Assembly (NCBI GenBank): GCA_958295815.1
Contig: OY282374.1
Location: 4,864,682 to 4,928,681, forward strand
DNA length: 64,000 nt
From: Candidatus Poribacteria bacterium
Lineage (GTDB): Bacteria > Poribacteria > WGA-4E > WGA-3G
Direction: 5' to 3'
The notes below the pieces were generated by a model. It ran no database searches, was not told the DNA's origin, and saw only the letters and a list, made by a program, of their open reading frames with translations. Of this stretch, positions 53,431 through 60,284 are shown piece after piece. The stretch's first letter is position 1; every line of letters begins with the position of its first letter. The position numbers and the translations under genes are program-made.

Positions 53431-54669
53431 ATGAAGCAGTTTATAATTGCAGAAATTTGCATAATTGTCGCTCTTGCTGGCGGGTTTTGGCTGGGACGCG
53501 TCACGAACAACAGCACCAGTTATGCACACTACTACGATAACGCTGACAAAGCATGGACCACGGCACAAGAGCTTGACAATCCACCGATAACGTTAGATGA
53601 ACCGGACAAAAAGCGTCTGCGGAAAGTCCGAGCTGCGTATCGTGAAGTTTTTGAGAATTATCCTGATAGTCTATGGGCAGATGATGCTATCTATCAGCTT
53701 GCCTCTCGCATTCCACGCACAGATGAAGAGGCTTTTGCGCTCTTTCGCCGGTTGATTAACAATTATCCAGACAGTGAGTGGGCAGATGATTCAATGTACG
53801 CTATTGCTTTCGCCTCTTACCAGATTGCGGAGGATTTAAAAAAGACTGGCACACTTGAATCACTTGCGTCATATTACGACCGATCGCTTGCGCTTTACAA
53901 TCAACTCATTTTGGCATATCCGGGGAGTGAACTGTCGGAACAGGCACAGTTTAATACGGCGATGTGTTACTATGGTAAGGGAGAATTGAATAGTGCGCTC
54001 GCGCAGTTGGATACGCTCCGCGAGCCGTTCAGCAATAGCCCGTTACTCTATCAGATTCTGTATGTTACCGGAGAAATTTATCTCAGGAGGCAAGACTACG
54101 AAAATGCCCGGGTGGAATTCACCAACGTCGTTGATTCCGGTGATCCGACGCTTGCGCCATTAGCAAGTTTCGGTATAGCACAGGCTTATCTTGCAGAGGG
54201 TAAATATGATGAAGCATCAGGCGCATATCAAACGGTTATCGACCTCTACCCGGACTCAAAAGCAGCGCAAGATGCTCACTTCTACATGGGATGGGCATAC
54301 GAAAGACTTAATAAGTATGACGAAGCCATCGCGCAACTTGAGGCAGCGATTGATTTGTATCCGCGCAACGAAAATGCCGCTAATTCGCAAATTTACGTCG
54401 GGCAAATTGCTTATGCTAACAACGATATGGCGAGTGCTATTGAGGCATATCAGAAGGTTGCGGATAACAGCACATACGATTACGACAACCGTCGGCAAGC
54501 GCAGTATTGGGTCGGGAAAATTTATGAGGACAATGGCGATATGGAATTAGCGATAGAGTCATATCGGAAGCTGCTCACAGAATTTTCGGAACCTCATAAA
54601 GAAGGTGCGCACCCTTCAAATAGTATTAGTGAAACTTATATTCAGAACTTAAGGGGTACAGGACTCTAA
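53431..54669 (+). CDS. TPR-repeat membrane-anchored protein
   Basis: A 412-residue protein. One hydrophobic N-terminal segment (residues ~3-22) serves as signal or anchor. The rest is TPR/Sel1-type helical repeats, for example AIYQLASRIPRTDEEAFALFRRLINNYPDSEWADD and AHFYMGWAYERLNKYDEAIAQLEAAIDLYP. The pattern resembles BamD/YbgF-like outer-membrane assembly partners but a specific assignment is not justified. Its last 21 bases overlap the end of the convergent trans-sulfuration gene. Confidence 0.8.
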   Translation: MKQFIIAEICIIVALAGGFWLGRVTNNSTSYAHYYDNADKAWTTAQELDNPPITLDEPDKKRLRKVRAAYREVFENYPDSLWADDAIYQLASRIPRTDEEAFALFRRLINNYPDSEWADDSMYAIAFASYQIAEDLKKTGTLESLASYYDRSLALYNQLILAYPGSELSEQAQFNTAMCYYGKGELNSALAQLDTLREPFSNSPLLYQILYVTGEIYLRRQDYENARVEFTNVVDSGDPTLAPLASFGIAQAYLAEGKYDEASGAYQTVIDLYPDSKAAQDAHFYMGWAYERLNKYDEAIAQLEAAIDLYPRNENAANSQIYVGQIAYANNDMASAIEAYQKVADNSTYDYDNRRQAQYWVGKIYEDNGDMELAIESYRKLLTEFSEPHKEGAHPSNSISETYIQNLRGTGL

Positions 54670-55854
54670 TCCTTGTTCCAAGTCTACAAGGATATCCTCG
54701 ACATCTTCCAGTCCGACCGAAATTCTGACTAATCCATCTGTAATACCAGTGCGGTGTCGGATCTCTGCTGGAACATGAGAATGCGTAGTTGAAGCAGGAT
54801 GGCAGATGAGTGTACGCACATCTCCCAAACTGACTGCGAGTGAGCAGAGTTGAAGTTGATCTACAAGATTCTCACCGGCACCGCGTCCACCTTTCAGTTC
54901 GAGCGTTATCATACCACCGAAAGCATCCATTTGACGTTTGGCGAGTTCATGCTGCGGATGGCTGCACAATCCGGGATAACGTACCCACGCCACCGCTGGG
55001 TGTGCCTCAAGGAATGCTGCGACATGCGCGGCATTTTCACAGTGCCGCGTAAAGCGGAGAGGGAGTGTCGTCAGACCGTGCAGCGTTAGCCATGCATTGA
55101 ATGGACTTATGACTGCCCCGAAGTTGCGCAATGCCCCTTCTTTAGCACGCGTAATGAACGCCTTTTCTCCGACAATCGCGCCAGCGATAACTGCCCCATT
55201 ACCACTGAGATATTTCGTCATGCTATGAATAACGACATCAATGCCAAGCGGAATTGGTTGTTGTCCACACGGTGTTGAAAATGTATTGTCGATCATTGAG
55301 GTTATTCCATGTGCTCTTGCGATCTCGGCAGACCTACGCAAGTCAACCAATTTTAAGAGTGGATTTGTTGGACTTTCGAGGTAGAGTACTTTTGTATCAG
55401 GTCTGATAGCGCGTTCAATTTGTGTCGGGTCTGTGGCATCAACAAACGTTGTCTCAATCCCGAACCGCCGTAGATCTTCATTCAGGATCTGGAATGTAGC
55501 GGAATAAAGATTTTCCATAGCAACCACATGACCACCGTCAGCTAAGGCAGTGAGCAATGCTACGCTGACTGCTCCCATTCCCGACGCTGTTGCGAGTGCA
55601 GCTTCACCCGCTTCAAGAACAGCGAGTTTCTCCTCTAATATATCCTGTGTCGGATTGCCCCATCGGGTGTAGACATAACCACTCTCTTCATCTTGGAATG
55701 CTTCTGCACATTCAGCGGCGGATGTGAACCTAAAAGTGCTGTTTTGATAGATAGGTGGTAATAAAGGGATTCCACTTTTTTCGGCGACGGATGTTTGTGT
55801 CTCGCCTGCATGGATAGCTTGGGTTGCTTTACCTAATTTTTTTTCTGATGTCAC
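54649..55854 (-). CDS. Trans-sulfuration PLP enzyme
   Basis: A 401-residue Cys/Met-metabolism PLP enzyme (cystathionine gamma-synthase, O-acetylhomoserine sulfhydrylase or methionine gamma-lyase type). The PLP lysine is Lys214 in HSMTKYLSGNG; SGMGAVSVALL near 91-101, YTRWGNPTQ and the C-terminal SVGLEDVEDI are diagnostic. The precise reaction cannot be told by eye. The start is a GTG with AGGAG eight bases upstream, next to a dispersed palindrome. Confidence 0.9.
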   Translation of the reverse strand: MTSEKKLGKATQAIHAGETQTSVAEKSGIPLLPPIYQNSTFRFTSAAECAEAFQDEESGYVYTRWGNPTQDILEEKLAVLEAGEAALATASGMGAVSVALLTALADGGHVVAMENLYSATFQILNEDLRRFGIETTFVDATDPTQIERAIRPDTKVLYLESPTNPLLKLVDLRRSAEIARAHGITSMIDNTFSTPCGQQPIPLGIDVVIHSMTKYLSGNGAVIAGAIVGEKAFITRAKEGALRNFGAVISPFNAWLTLHGLTTLPLRFTRHCENAAHVAAFLEAHPAVAWVRYPGLCSHPQHELAKRQMDAFGGMITLELKGGRGAGENLVDQLQLCSLAVSLGDVRTLICHPASTTHSHVPAEIRHRTGITDGLVRISVGLEDVEDILVDLEQGLESCTP

Positions 55855-55867
55855 GTTAAAAACTCCT

Positions 55868-55891
55868 GTAGGAGGGGTTTGTAACCCCGAT
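55868..55891. repeat. GGGGTTTGTAACCCC dispersed palindrome
   Basis: GTAGGAGGGGTTTGTAACCC plus CGAT, identical in the core to the copy at 46368 but outside that duplication. It therefore spread independently. It lies in the 63-bp gap between the methyltransferase and trans-sulfuration genes. Confidence 0.8.
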
Positions 55892-55917
55892 CACTTTAGT
55901 GTGCCTGCGAGAGAAGA

Positions 55918-56493
55918 CTACTTTACTTTTTCACAACCTTCAAGTGTCAATAACTGGCGTTTCCGCTCTATACCACCGCCGTAGCCTCCTAACGCTCCGT
56001 CGCTTCTAATGACCCGATGACACGGTATAAAAATAGAGATTGCATTTGCACCAACTGCGCTGCCGACAGCTCGTACAGCCTTTGGTTTCCCAATCTGTTC
56101 TGCGATCCATTTGTAGCTGCGCACCTCGCCATGCGGAATTCGCCGTATAGTGTCCCAGACCTTGTTCTGGAAGTGCGTTCCGCAGTCTACATGGACCGGA
56201 AGTTGGGAATCGCTAAACGGTTTACCCGCAAAATACTGATCGAGTATCTTCTGCACGCGAGTTAGCACCGGATACTGGTCTTGAGGGTGTGGTGATCTGT
56301 TGAACGGAAAGTTATGGATAAAGAAAAGATGCGAAATGTTATCTTGATCTGCAGCGACTATCCCAATAGATCCGATTGGAGATTCGTAAGAGATAGTCCG
56401 CGGTGCGAAGTAACCTTGCATACTTTCTTCTGATTGCACGTCAATAGGGATATTCTTTCGGATACATTCAGGAAATGTTTTGAATAGATTCAT
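55918..56493 (-). CDS. ogt: Methylated-DNA-protein-cysteine methyltransferase
   Basis: A 191-residue suicide repair protein that removes alkyl groups from O6-alkylguanine in DNA. The acceptor Cys158 sits in IPCHRVIRSDGALGGYGGG, and the helix-turn-helix is KVWDTIRRIPHGEVRSYKWIAEQIGKP. A short N-terminal domain (residues ~33-90) is present, so it is Ogt-like rather than full Ada. The gene is divergent from the SCP2 gene across a compact 53-bp promoter region. Confidence 0.95.
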   Translation of the reverse strand: MNLFKTFPECIRKNIPIDVQSEESMQGYFAPRTISYESPIGSIGIVAADQDNISHLFFIHNFPFNRSPHPQDQYPVLTRVQKILDQYFAGKPFSDSQLPVHVDCGTHFQNKVWDTIRRIPHGEVRSYKWIAEQIGKPKAVRAVGSAVGANAISIFIPCHRVIRSDGALGGYGGGIERKRQLLTLEGCEKVK

Positions 56494-56505
56494 TTTCGTT
56501 TTTTT

Positions 56506-56534
56506 TTGACCTCTGCTCTATTATATGGTATGCT
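56506..56534 (+). promoter_or_regulatory. Promoter of the SCP2 gene, near-leaderless
   Basis: TTGACC (56506-56511) and TATGCT (56529-56534) are 17 bases apart. The chosen ATG at 56547 is only about six bases beyond the expected start of transcription. Confidence 0.55.
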
Positions 56535-56546
56535 TTATTGCAAACC

Positions 56547-56945
56547 ATGGCTATATTTGGAACCGCTGATCAGCTCTACGGCTACATCAGTGAACTTTTT
56601 GAAGAAATCGCCACGCTACCGGAAGCGCAAGAGGCACTTAAATCGTTGACCCTGAGCGTTCGGTTTAACTACACCCAACCGGATTGTATAATGACGCTGA
56701 CGGCAGCGAACGGCGAATATACCATTACTCGCGGCATCTGTGAAGATGTTGACCCGGATGTTGAACTTACGATGACAGGCGATGTCGCCTACAAGTTTTG
56801 GACAGGTGAACTCAACGTCATGGGTGCGATAACGACCCGTGAGATCGGGGTCATCGGTTCGCTTGGCAAGGTGATGCGGCTTGCCCCGCTCATCAAGACG
56901 GCAGTCCGCTATAATAGCGAGCGAAAAACCGGTTTTAATTCATAG
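56547..56945 (+). CDS. SCP2 sterol-transfer-domain protein
   Basis: A 132-residue SCP2-type lipid-binding protein. Typical features are VRFNYTQPDCIMTLTAANGEYTI, followed by DVELTMTGDVAYKFWTGELN and an amphipathic C-terminal helix. It binds lipids or acyl chains in the cytoplasm. I chose the ATG at 56547; a TTG three codons upstream is possible but lies at the expected transcription start. The PhyH gene 17 bases downstream is probably co-transcribed, which suggests the SCP2 protein carries its substrate. Confidence 0.8.
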   Translation: MAIFGTADQLYGYISELFEEIATLPEAQEALKSLTLSVRFNYTQPDCIMTLTAANGEYTITRGICEDVDPDVELTMTGDVAYKFWTGELNVMGAITTREIGVIGSLGKVMRLAPLIKTAVRYNSERKTGFNS

Positions 56946-56962
56946 AATCCAAGGAGGCAACG

Positions 56963-57751
56963 ATGGCAGACAATCTATTAGATACGATTGAACCCTACGT
57001 TACACAGATGCAGGAAGAAGGCTGGTGTGTCTTAGAGAACGTTATCCCCACCGATGTGGTTGACGCGGTTCGTGAAGAGGTCGAAACATCAGAAGCTGAC
57101 TACAATGAATTCAGGAAAGAGAACGATGCATGGGAGCGTAATGTTATCAGTTTCATGCCGAAATTTGCCGAACATCTCGCAAATGAGCGGCTCCTCACTG
57201 TCCTCCGACAGCTGTTGGGACCGCAGGTGCGGATTTCTCAGACGGAGTATAAGATCCGTCCACCGTATTATGAACTGGTGCGTGCGTATCACTCGGATTT
57301 TCCGTATGATTTGAACCAGAAATGGCACATTCCACAACCGTTCCCAAGTGCTGTTATCGGTATTACTACCCTCTGGATGCTCTCGGATTTTACGACGGAA
57401 AATGGCGGCACATGGATTGTTCCTAAGACGCATGTGGATCTTCGGAATCCGAGAGGCAAAGAAGACGGTATTGGTGATCGGAACCCCCTTGATGGTGAAA
57501 TGCAAGCCACTGGCGGTGCGGGCAGTGTGCTTATCATGGATAGCCGGATTTGGCATTCTAATGCAGAAAATCCGAGTGCCGGTAAGCGAACTGCTGTTGT
57601 CGTTAGATACGCTCCGTGGTGGTTAAATTTGGAACTCTTTGGCGTGAATACGGCGACTATTCCGGGTGAGACCTTTGATAAATTACCGGATGACGTCAAG
57701 TTACTTTATGAGCATCGCGCGGAAAACCGCGAACCGACTGTTTGGATCTAA
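56963..57751 (+). CDS. Phytanoyl-CoA dioxygenase family protein
   Basis: A 262-residue PhyH protein. It has the iron motif HSD in RAYHSDFPYDL, IVPKTH, the distal His in IWHSNAEN and an Arg nearby. All residues for Fe(II) and 2-oxoglutarate are present. CAAGGAGG precedes the ATG. It sits between the SCP2 and VOC genes, an arrangement that suggests handling of a lipid-like or small aromatic substrate. Confidence 0.88.
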   Translation: MADNLLDTIEPYVTQMQEEGWCVLENVIPTDVVDAVREEVETSEADYNEFRKENDAWERNVISFMPKFAEHLANERLLTVLRQLLGPQVRISQTEYKIRPPYYELVRAYHSDFPYDLNQKWHIPQPFPSAVIGITTLWMLSDFTTENGGTWIVPKTHVDLRNPRGKEDGIGDRNPLDGEMQATGGAGSVLIMDSRIWHSNAENPSAGKRTAVVVRYAPWWLNLELFGVNTATIPGETFDKLPDDVKLLYEHRAENREPTVWI

Positions 57752-57753
57752 AA

Positions 57754-57779
57754 TAGTAGGCATACGCTGTATGCCGTAA
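57754..57779. repeat. GGCATAC-GCT-GTATGCC dispersed palindrome
   Basis: AGTAGGCATACGCTGTATGC followed by CGTAAG. It is the inverted-orientation member of the family with CTACTACT tails at 36562, 40471 and 47332. The 7-bp stem has compensatory changes relative to those copies. Confidence 0.7.
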
Positions 57780-57798
57780 GAAAAAAGGACAATCTCTT

Positions 57799-58227
57799 AT
57801 GTCAACAACACTTGTACACATTGGCGTTCGCACGACGGATTTGGAGAAGAGCATCCGTTTTTGGCGTGACGCCCTCGGCTTGCGTGTCTTTTCAACTATG
57901 AACGGTTGCTTCGACCTCACCGATGGTTATCATAACTTCCGTGTTTTCCAGCACGGCGGTCCTGAACGCCCGAAGCATGTGGGTGGAATGTTAGATTACC
58001 TACATATCGGGGTCCGCGTCCCGAATCTGCGAGAAGCAGCACAACGGTGTGAAGATCTCGGTTTTGAGATTACTTGGGAAGGTTTAGGTGGTAACAAACC
58101 TTATGATCCGAATTCGGACGATCTACCTTCAGAAGCTTTCAAGGTGGAAGACCCAGATGGTATCGTCGTTGATATTACGGAGCAGGACGATCAGTGGCCT
58201 GGGGTCGATATTGACAGTAAAGGTTAA
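57799..58227 (+). CDS. VOC-family (glyoxalase/dioxygenase-like) protein
   Basis: A 142-residue vicinal-oxygen-chelate protein. HIGVRTTDLEKSIRFWRDALGLRV gives the first metal His and DYLHIGVRVPN a second; the last metal ligand would be the Glu of the FKVEDPDGIVVDI region. Members include glyoxalase I, extradiol dioxygenases and resistance proteins; the activity here is unknown. AAAGGAC precedes the ATG. Confidence 0.85.
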   Translation: MSTTLVHIGVRTTDLEKSIRFWRDALGLRVFSTMNGCFDLTDGYHNFRVFQHGGPERPKHVGGMLDYLHIGVRVPNLREAAQRCEDLGFEITWEGLGGNKPYDPNSDDLPSEAFKVEDPDGIVVDITEQDDQWPGVDIDSKG

Positions 58228-58246
58228 CCGTTCATTCATCCCGACG

Positions 58247-58267
58247 GGCGCGGTTTCACGCCGCGCC
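58247..58267. terminator. GC-rich hairpin between convergent genes
   Basis: GGCGCGG (58247-58253) and CCGCGCC (58261-58267) form a 7-bp stem with a seven-base loop between the convergent VOC and zinc-peptidase genes. There is no T-run, so termination is likely but not certain. Confidence 0.45.
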
Positions 58268-58279
58268 ACCTACCTAATT

Positions 58280-58981
58280 CTACTCATCTCCTCCACCTAA
58301 CAACCCTGATCGAAATAGATAATAGAGTAGTGTCAGAAGACTCGTCAATGCTGCTGCGAGATACGTCAAGAACGCAGCATTAAGCACTTTGCCTGCATGC
58401 CGATTTTCTTCTGGTGTGAGCATTCCGGCTTCGTCCATCGCAACTTTGGCGCGTTTGCTGGCATCCCATTCAACGGGAAGTGTTATTAGCGAAAAAACGA
58501 CACCCACTGAAAATAGGCATACACCTATGAGTATCAAGCCAGCTATCTGGAGGAAGAACCCTGCTATCATTACGATATATGCAAAGGTTGAACTGAAGTT
58601 GGTCGCAGGCACAAGGGCAGTGCGTAAACTTAGCATTGCATAGCCGTGTGCGTCCTGCATGGCGTGCCCTGCTTCATGGCAGGCGACACCTATTGCGGAT
58701 AGTGACTGGCTTGAATAGACATCATCAGACAGTCGTAGTGCTTTCTCCCGTGGATCGTAATGGTCGCTTAACCATCCACCTGAACGTTCAATCCGAACAC
58801 CGGTGACTCCGTGTCTTTGCAGCATAAGCGCAGCGGCTTGTGCGCCTGTTAGTCCGCTCCGTGAACCAACTTGTGAGTATTTTGAGAAAGTTCTCTTTGT
58901 GCGAAACGTCGCGTACAGGGAGAGTGCCAATCCTGGCGCGAGGAATACGAAATATAGTGGGTCAAAGAAACCCCAAAACAT
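58280..58981 (-). CDS. Zinc metallopeptidase, YugP-like
   Basis: A 233-residue membrane-bound peptidase. The zinc motif CHEAGHAMQ gives HExxH at residues 102-106. One membrane helix lies at the N-terminus (~8-24), two near 135-170 and one near 205-225. The N-terminal region with LTGAQAAALMLQRHGV and SDHYDPREKALRLS is diagnostic of the YugP (DUF/zinc peptidase) family. The substrate is unknown. Confidence 0.92.
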   Translation of the reverse strand: MFWGFFDPLYFVFLAPGLALSLYATFRTKRTFSKYSQVGSRSGLTGAQAAALMLQRHGVTGVRIERSGGWLSDHYDPREKALRLSDDVYSSQSLSAIGVACHEAGHAMQDAHGYAMLSLRTALVPATNFSSTFAYIVMIAGFFLQIAGLILIGVCLFSVGVVFSLITLPVEWDASKRAKVAMDEAGMLTPEENRHAGKVLNAAFLTYLAAALTSLLTLLYYLFRSGLLGGGDE

Positions 58982-59112
58982 GACAGATACCTCCGAATTG
59001 TGTTTTTATTGTGATTGTTAGATATTCGTTATATTAAGGGAATTATACAGGATATTTTGGAGAAATTCAAATGATTTTTGAAAATATATATTAAAGCGGG
59101 TGGAATGGTTGT

Positions 59113-59190
59113 GGGTTATGGGTTATGAGTTATGGGTTGTGAGAGGAATAGCGGTCAGTAGTCAGCCGTCAGCAATTGGCAGCCAGTTGA
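59113..59190. repeat. GGGTTAT short tandem repeat and CAGTCAGCCGTCAGC repeat
   Basis: Variants of GGGTTATG are repeated about four times near 59113-59141. CGGTCAGTAGTCAGCCGTCA follows and belongs to the dispersed family seen at 37386, 51650 and 53005. They fill most of the 248-bp gap ahead of the DUF488 operon. Confidence 0.6.
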
Positions 59191-59191
59191 G

Positions 59192-59220
59192 TTGTTTTTT
59201 TGGGGATCGTGTGATATAAT
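59192..59220 (+). promoter_or_regulatory. Promoter of the DUF488-RecQ operon, near-leaderless
   Basis: TTGTTT (59192-59197) and TATAAT (59215-59220) are separated by 17 bases. The first ATG is at 59230, so transcription would start almost at the codon. There is no Shine-Dalgarno site, consistent with leaderless translation. Confidence 0.6.
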
Positions 59221-59229
59221 ATACTTAAC

Positions 59230-59784
59230 ATGCAAAAATCATCTGTCCCTATTCCAATTTACACGATTGGCTACGGAAGCCGTTCAATTGAGGAACTTAT
59301 TGAAGTGCTACACGCACATCAGATTGCCTATCTTATTGATGTTCGTTCGGCACCGTACTCCCGTTATAAACCGGAATTCTCCAAGGTACCCCTCGCGAAT
59401 GAATTAGAACAGCACGACATCCGCTATGTATTTATGGGAGATACACTCGGTGGTAGACCTGATGACGAAACGTGTTATGTTAATGGGAACGTCGATTACG
59501 AAAAGGTCAAAGCCACGGAGTCCTACCAGCGCGGTATTCAACGCCTTCACACCGCCTTCTCTCAACAACAGAGCGTTGTCTTGATGTGTAGTGAGGGGAA
59601 ACCGGAGACGTGCCACCGATGTAAACTGATTGGTGCAACCCTCACGCAGGAGAATGTAGCAGTCGTTCATATCGACGAAAATGATGAACAATTGACACAA
59701 GTACAAGTTATTGAACGGCTGACGGGAGGGCAACTGTCGATGTTCGGTGAGAACACCTTCCATTCTCGGAAAAAATACTCCTAA
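59230..59784 (+). CDS. DUF488 protein, first of a pair
   Basis: A 184-residue DUF488 protein. It begins IYTIGYGSRSIEELIEVL, contains LIDVRSAPYSRYKPEFSK and the conserved CSEGKPETCHRCKLIG near residues 117-132. The paired Cys and His could bind metal or form an active site. Its biochemical function is not established; DUF488 members are often found beside nucleic-acid enzymes or conflict genes. It is the first gene of a three-gene operon with a second DUF488 11 bases downstream and a RecQ-like helicase. Confidence 0.88.
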   Translation: MQKSSVPIPIYTIGYGSRSIEELIEVLHAHQIAYLIDVRSAPYSRYKPEFSKVPLANELEQHDIRYVFMGDTLGGRPDDETCYVNGNVDYEKVKATESYQRGIQRLHTAFSQQQSVVLMCSEGKPETCHRCKLIGATLTQENVAVVHIDENDEQLTQVQVIERLTGGQLSMFGENTFHSRKKYS

Positions 59785-59795
59785 TTTAATTCACT

Positions 59796-60284
59796 ATGCA
59801 AATCAAAATTGTTACCATTGGCGTGTACGGGTTCGATGAATCCAGTTTTTTTGACGCTTTATGCGAAGCGGAGGTTGATACGTTCTGTGATATCCGCAGT
59901 CGCCGTGGTGTGCGTGGTGCGACTTATGCATTCGTCAATAGCATGCGGTTGCAAGCACGCCTTGCAGAACTAGGCATTCGATATATCCATCGCAAAGACC
60001 TGGGACCGACAAAAGCCGTCCGAGAAAAGCAGACAGCGGCAGATAAGGCTACAAAAACTGCTAAACGTAAACGCATGGCTTTGGCGGAAGCGTTTATTGA
60101 AGCCTACCACACTGAATGCCTTGCCGCGTTTGCACCTCAAAGTCTGTTGGACGAACTGGAATCTGATGCTAAAGTCGTTGCACTTTTTTGTGTCGAAACC
60201 GCGCCTGAGGCGTGTCACCGCTCCTTGGTAGCGGATAAATTGGCGAAAACACTCAATCTGGAGGTCGAAGATATTTTACCTTGA
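59796..60284 (+). CDS. DUF488 protein, second of a pair
   Basis: A 162-residue DUF488 protein distinct from the first. It has VTIGVYGFDESSFFDALCEAEVD, FCDIRSRRGVRG, an inserted Lys/Arg-rich helix near residues 68-90 and the conserved CVETAPEACHRSLVADKL. The basic insert could touch nucleic acid. Its stop overlaps the start of the RecQ-like gene by four bases, indicating translational coupling. Confidence 0.85.
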   Translation: MQIKIVTIGVYGFDESSFFDALCEAEVDTFCDIRSRRGVRGATYAFVNSMRLQARLAELGIRYIHRKDLGPTKAVREKQTAADKATKTAKRKRMALAEAFIEAYHTECLAAFAPQSLLDELESDAKVVALFCVETAPEACHRSLVADKLAKTLNLEVEDILP

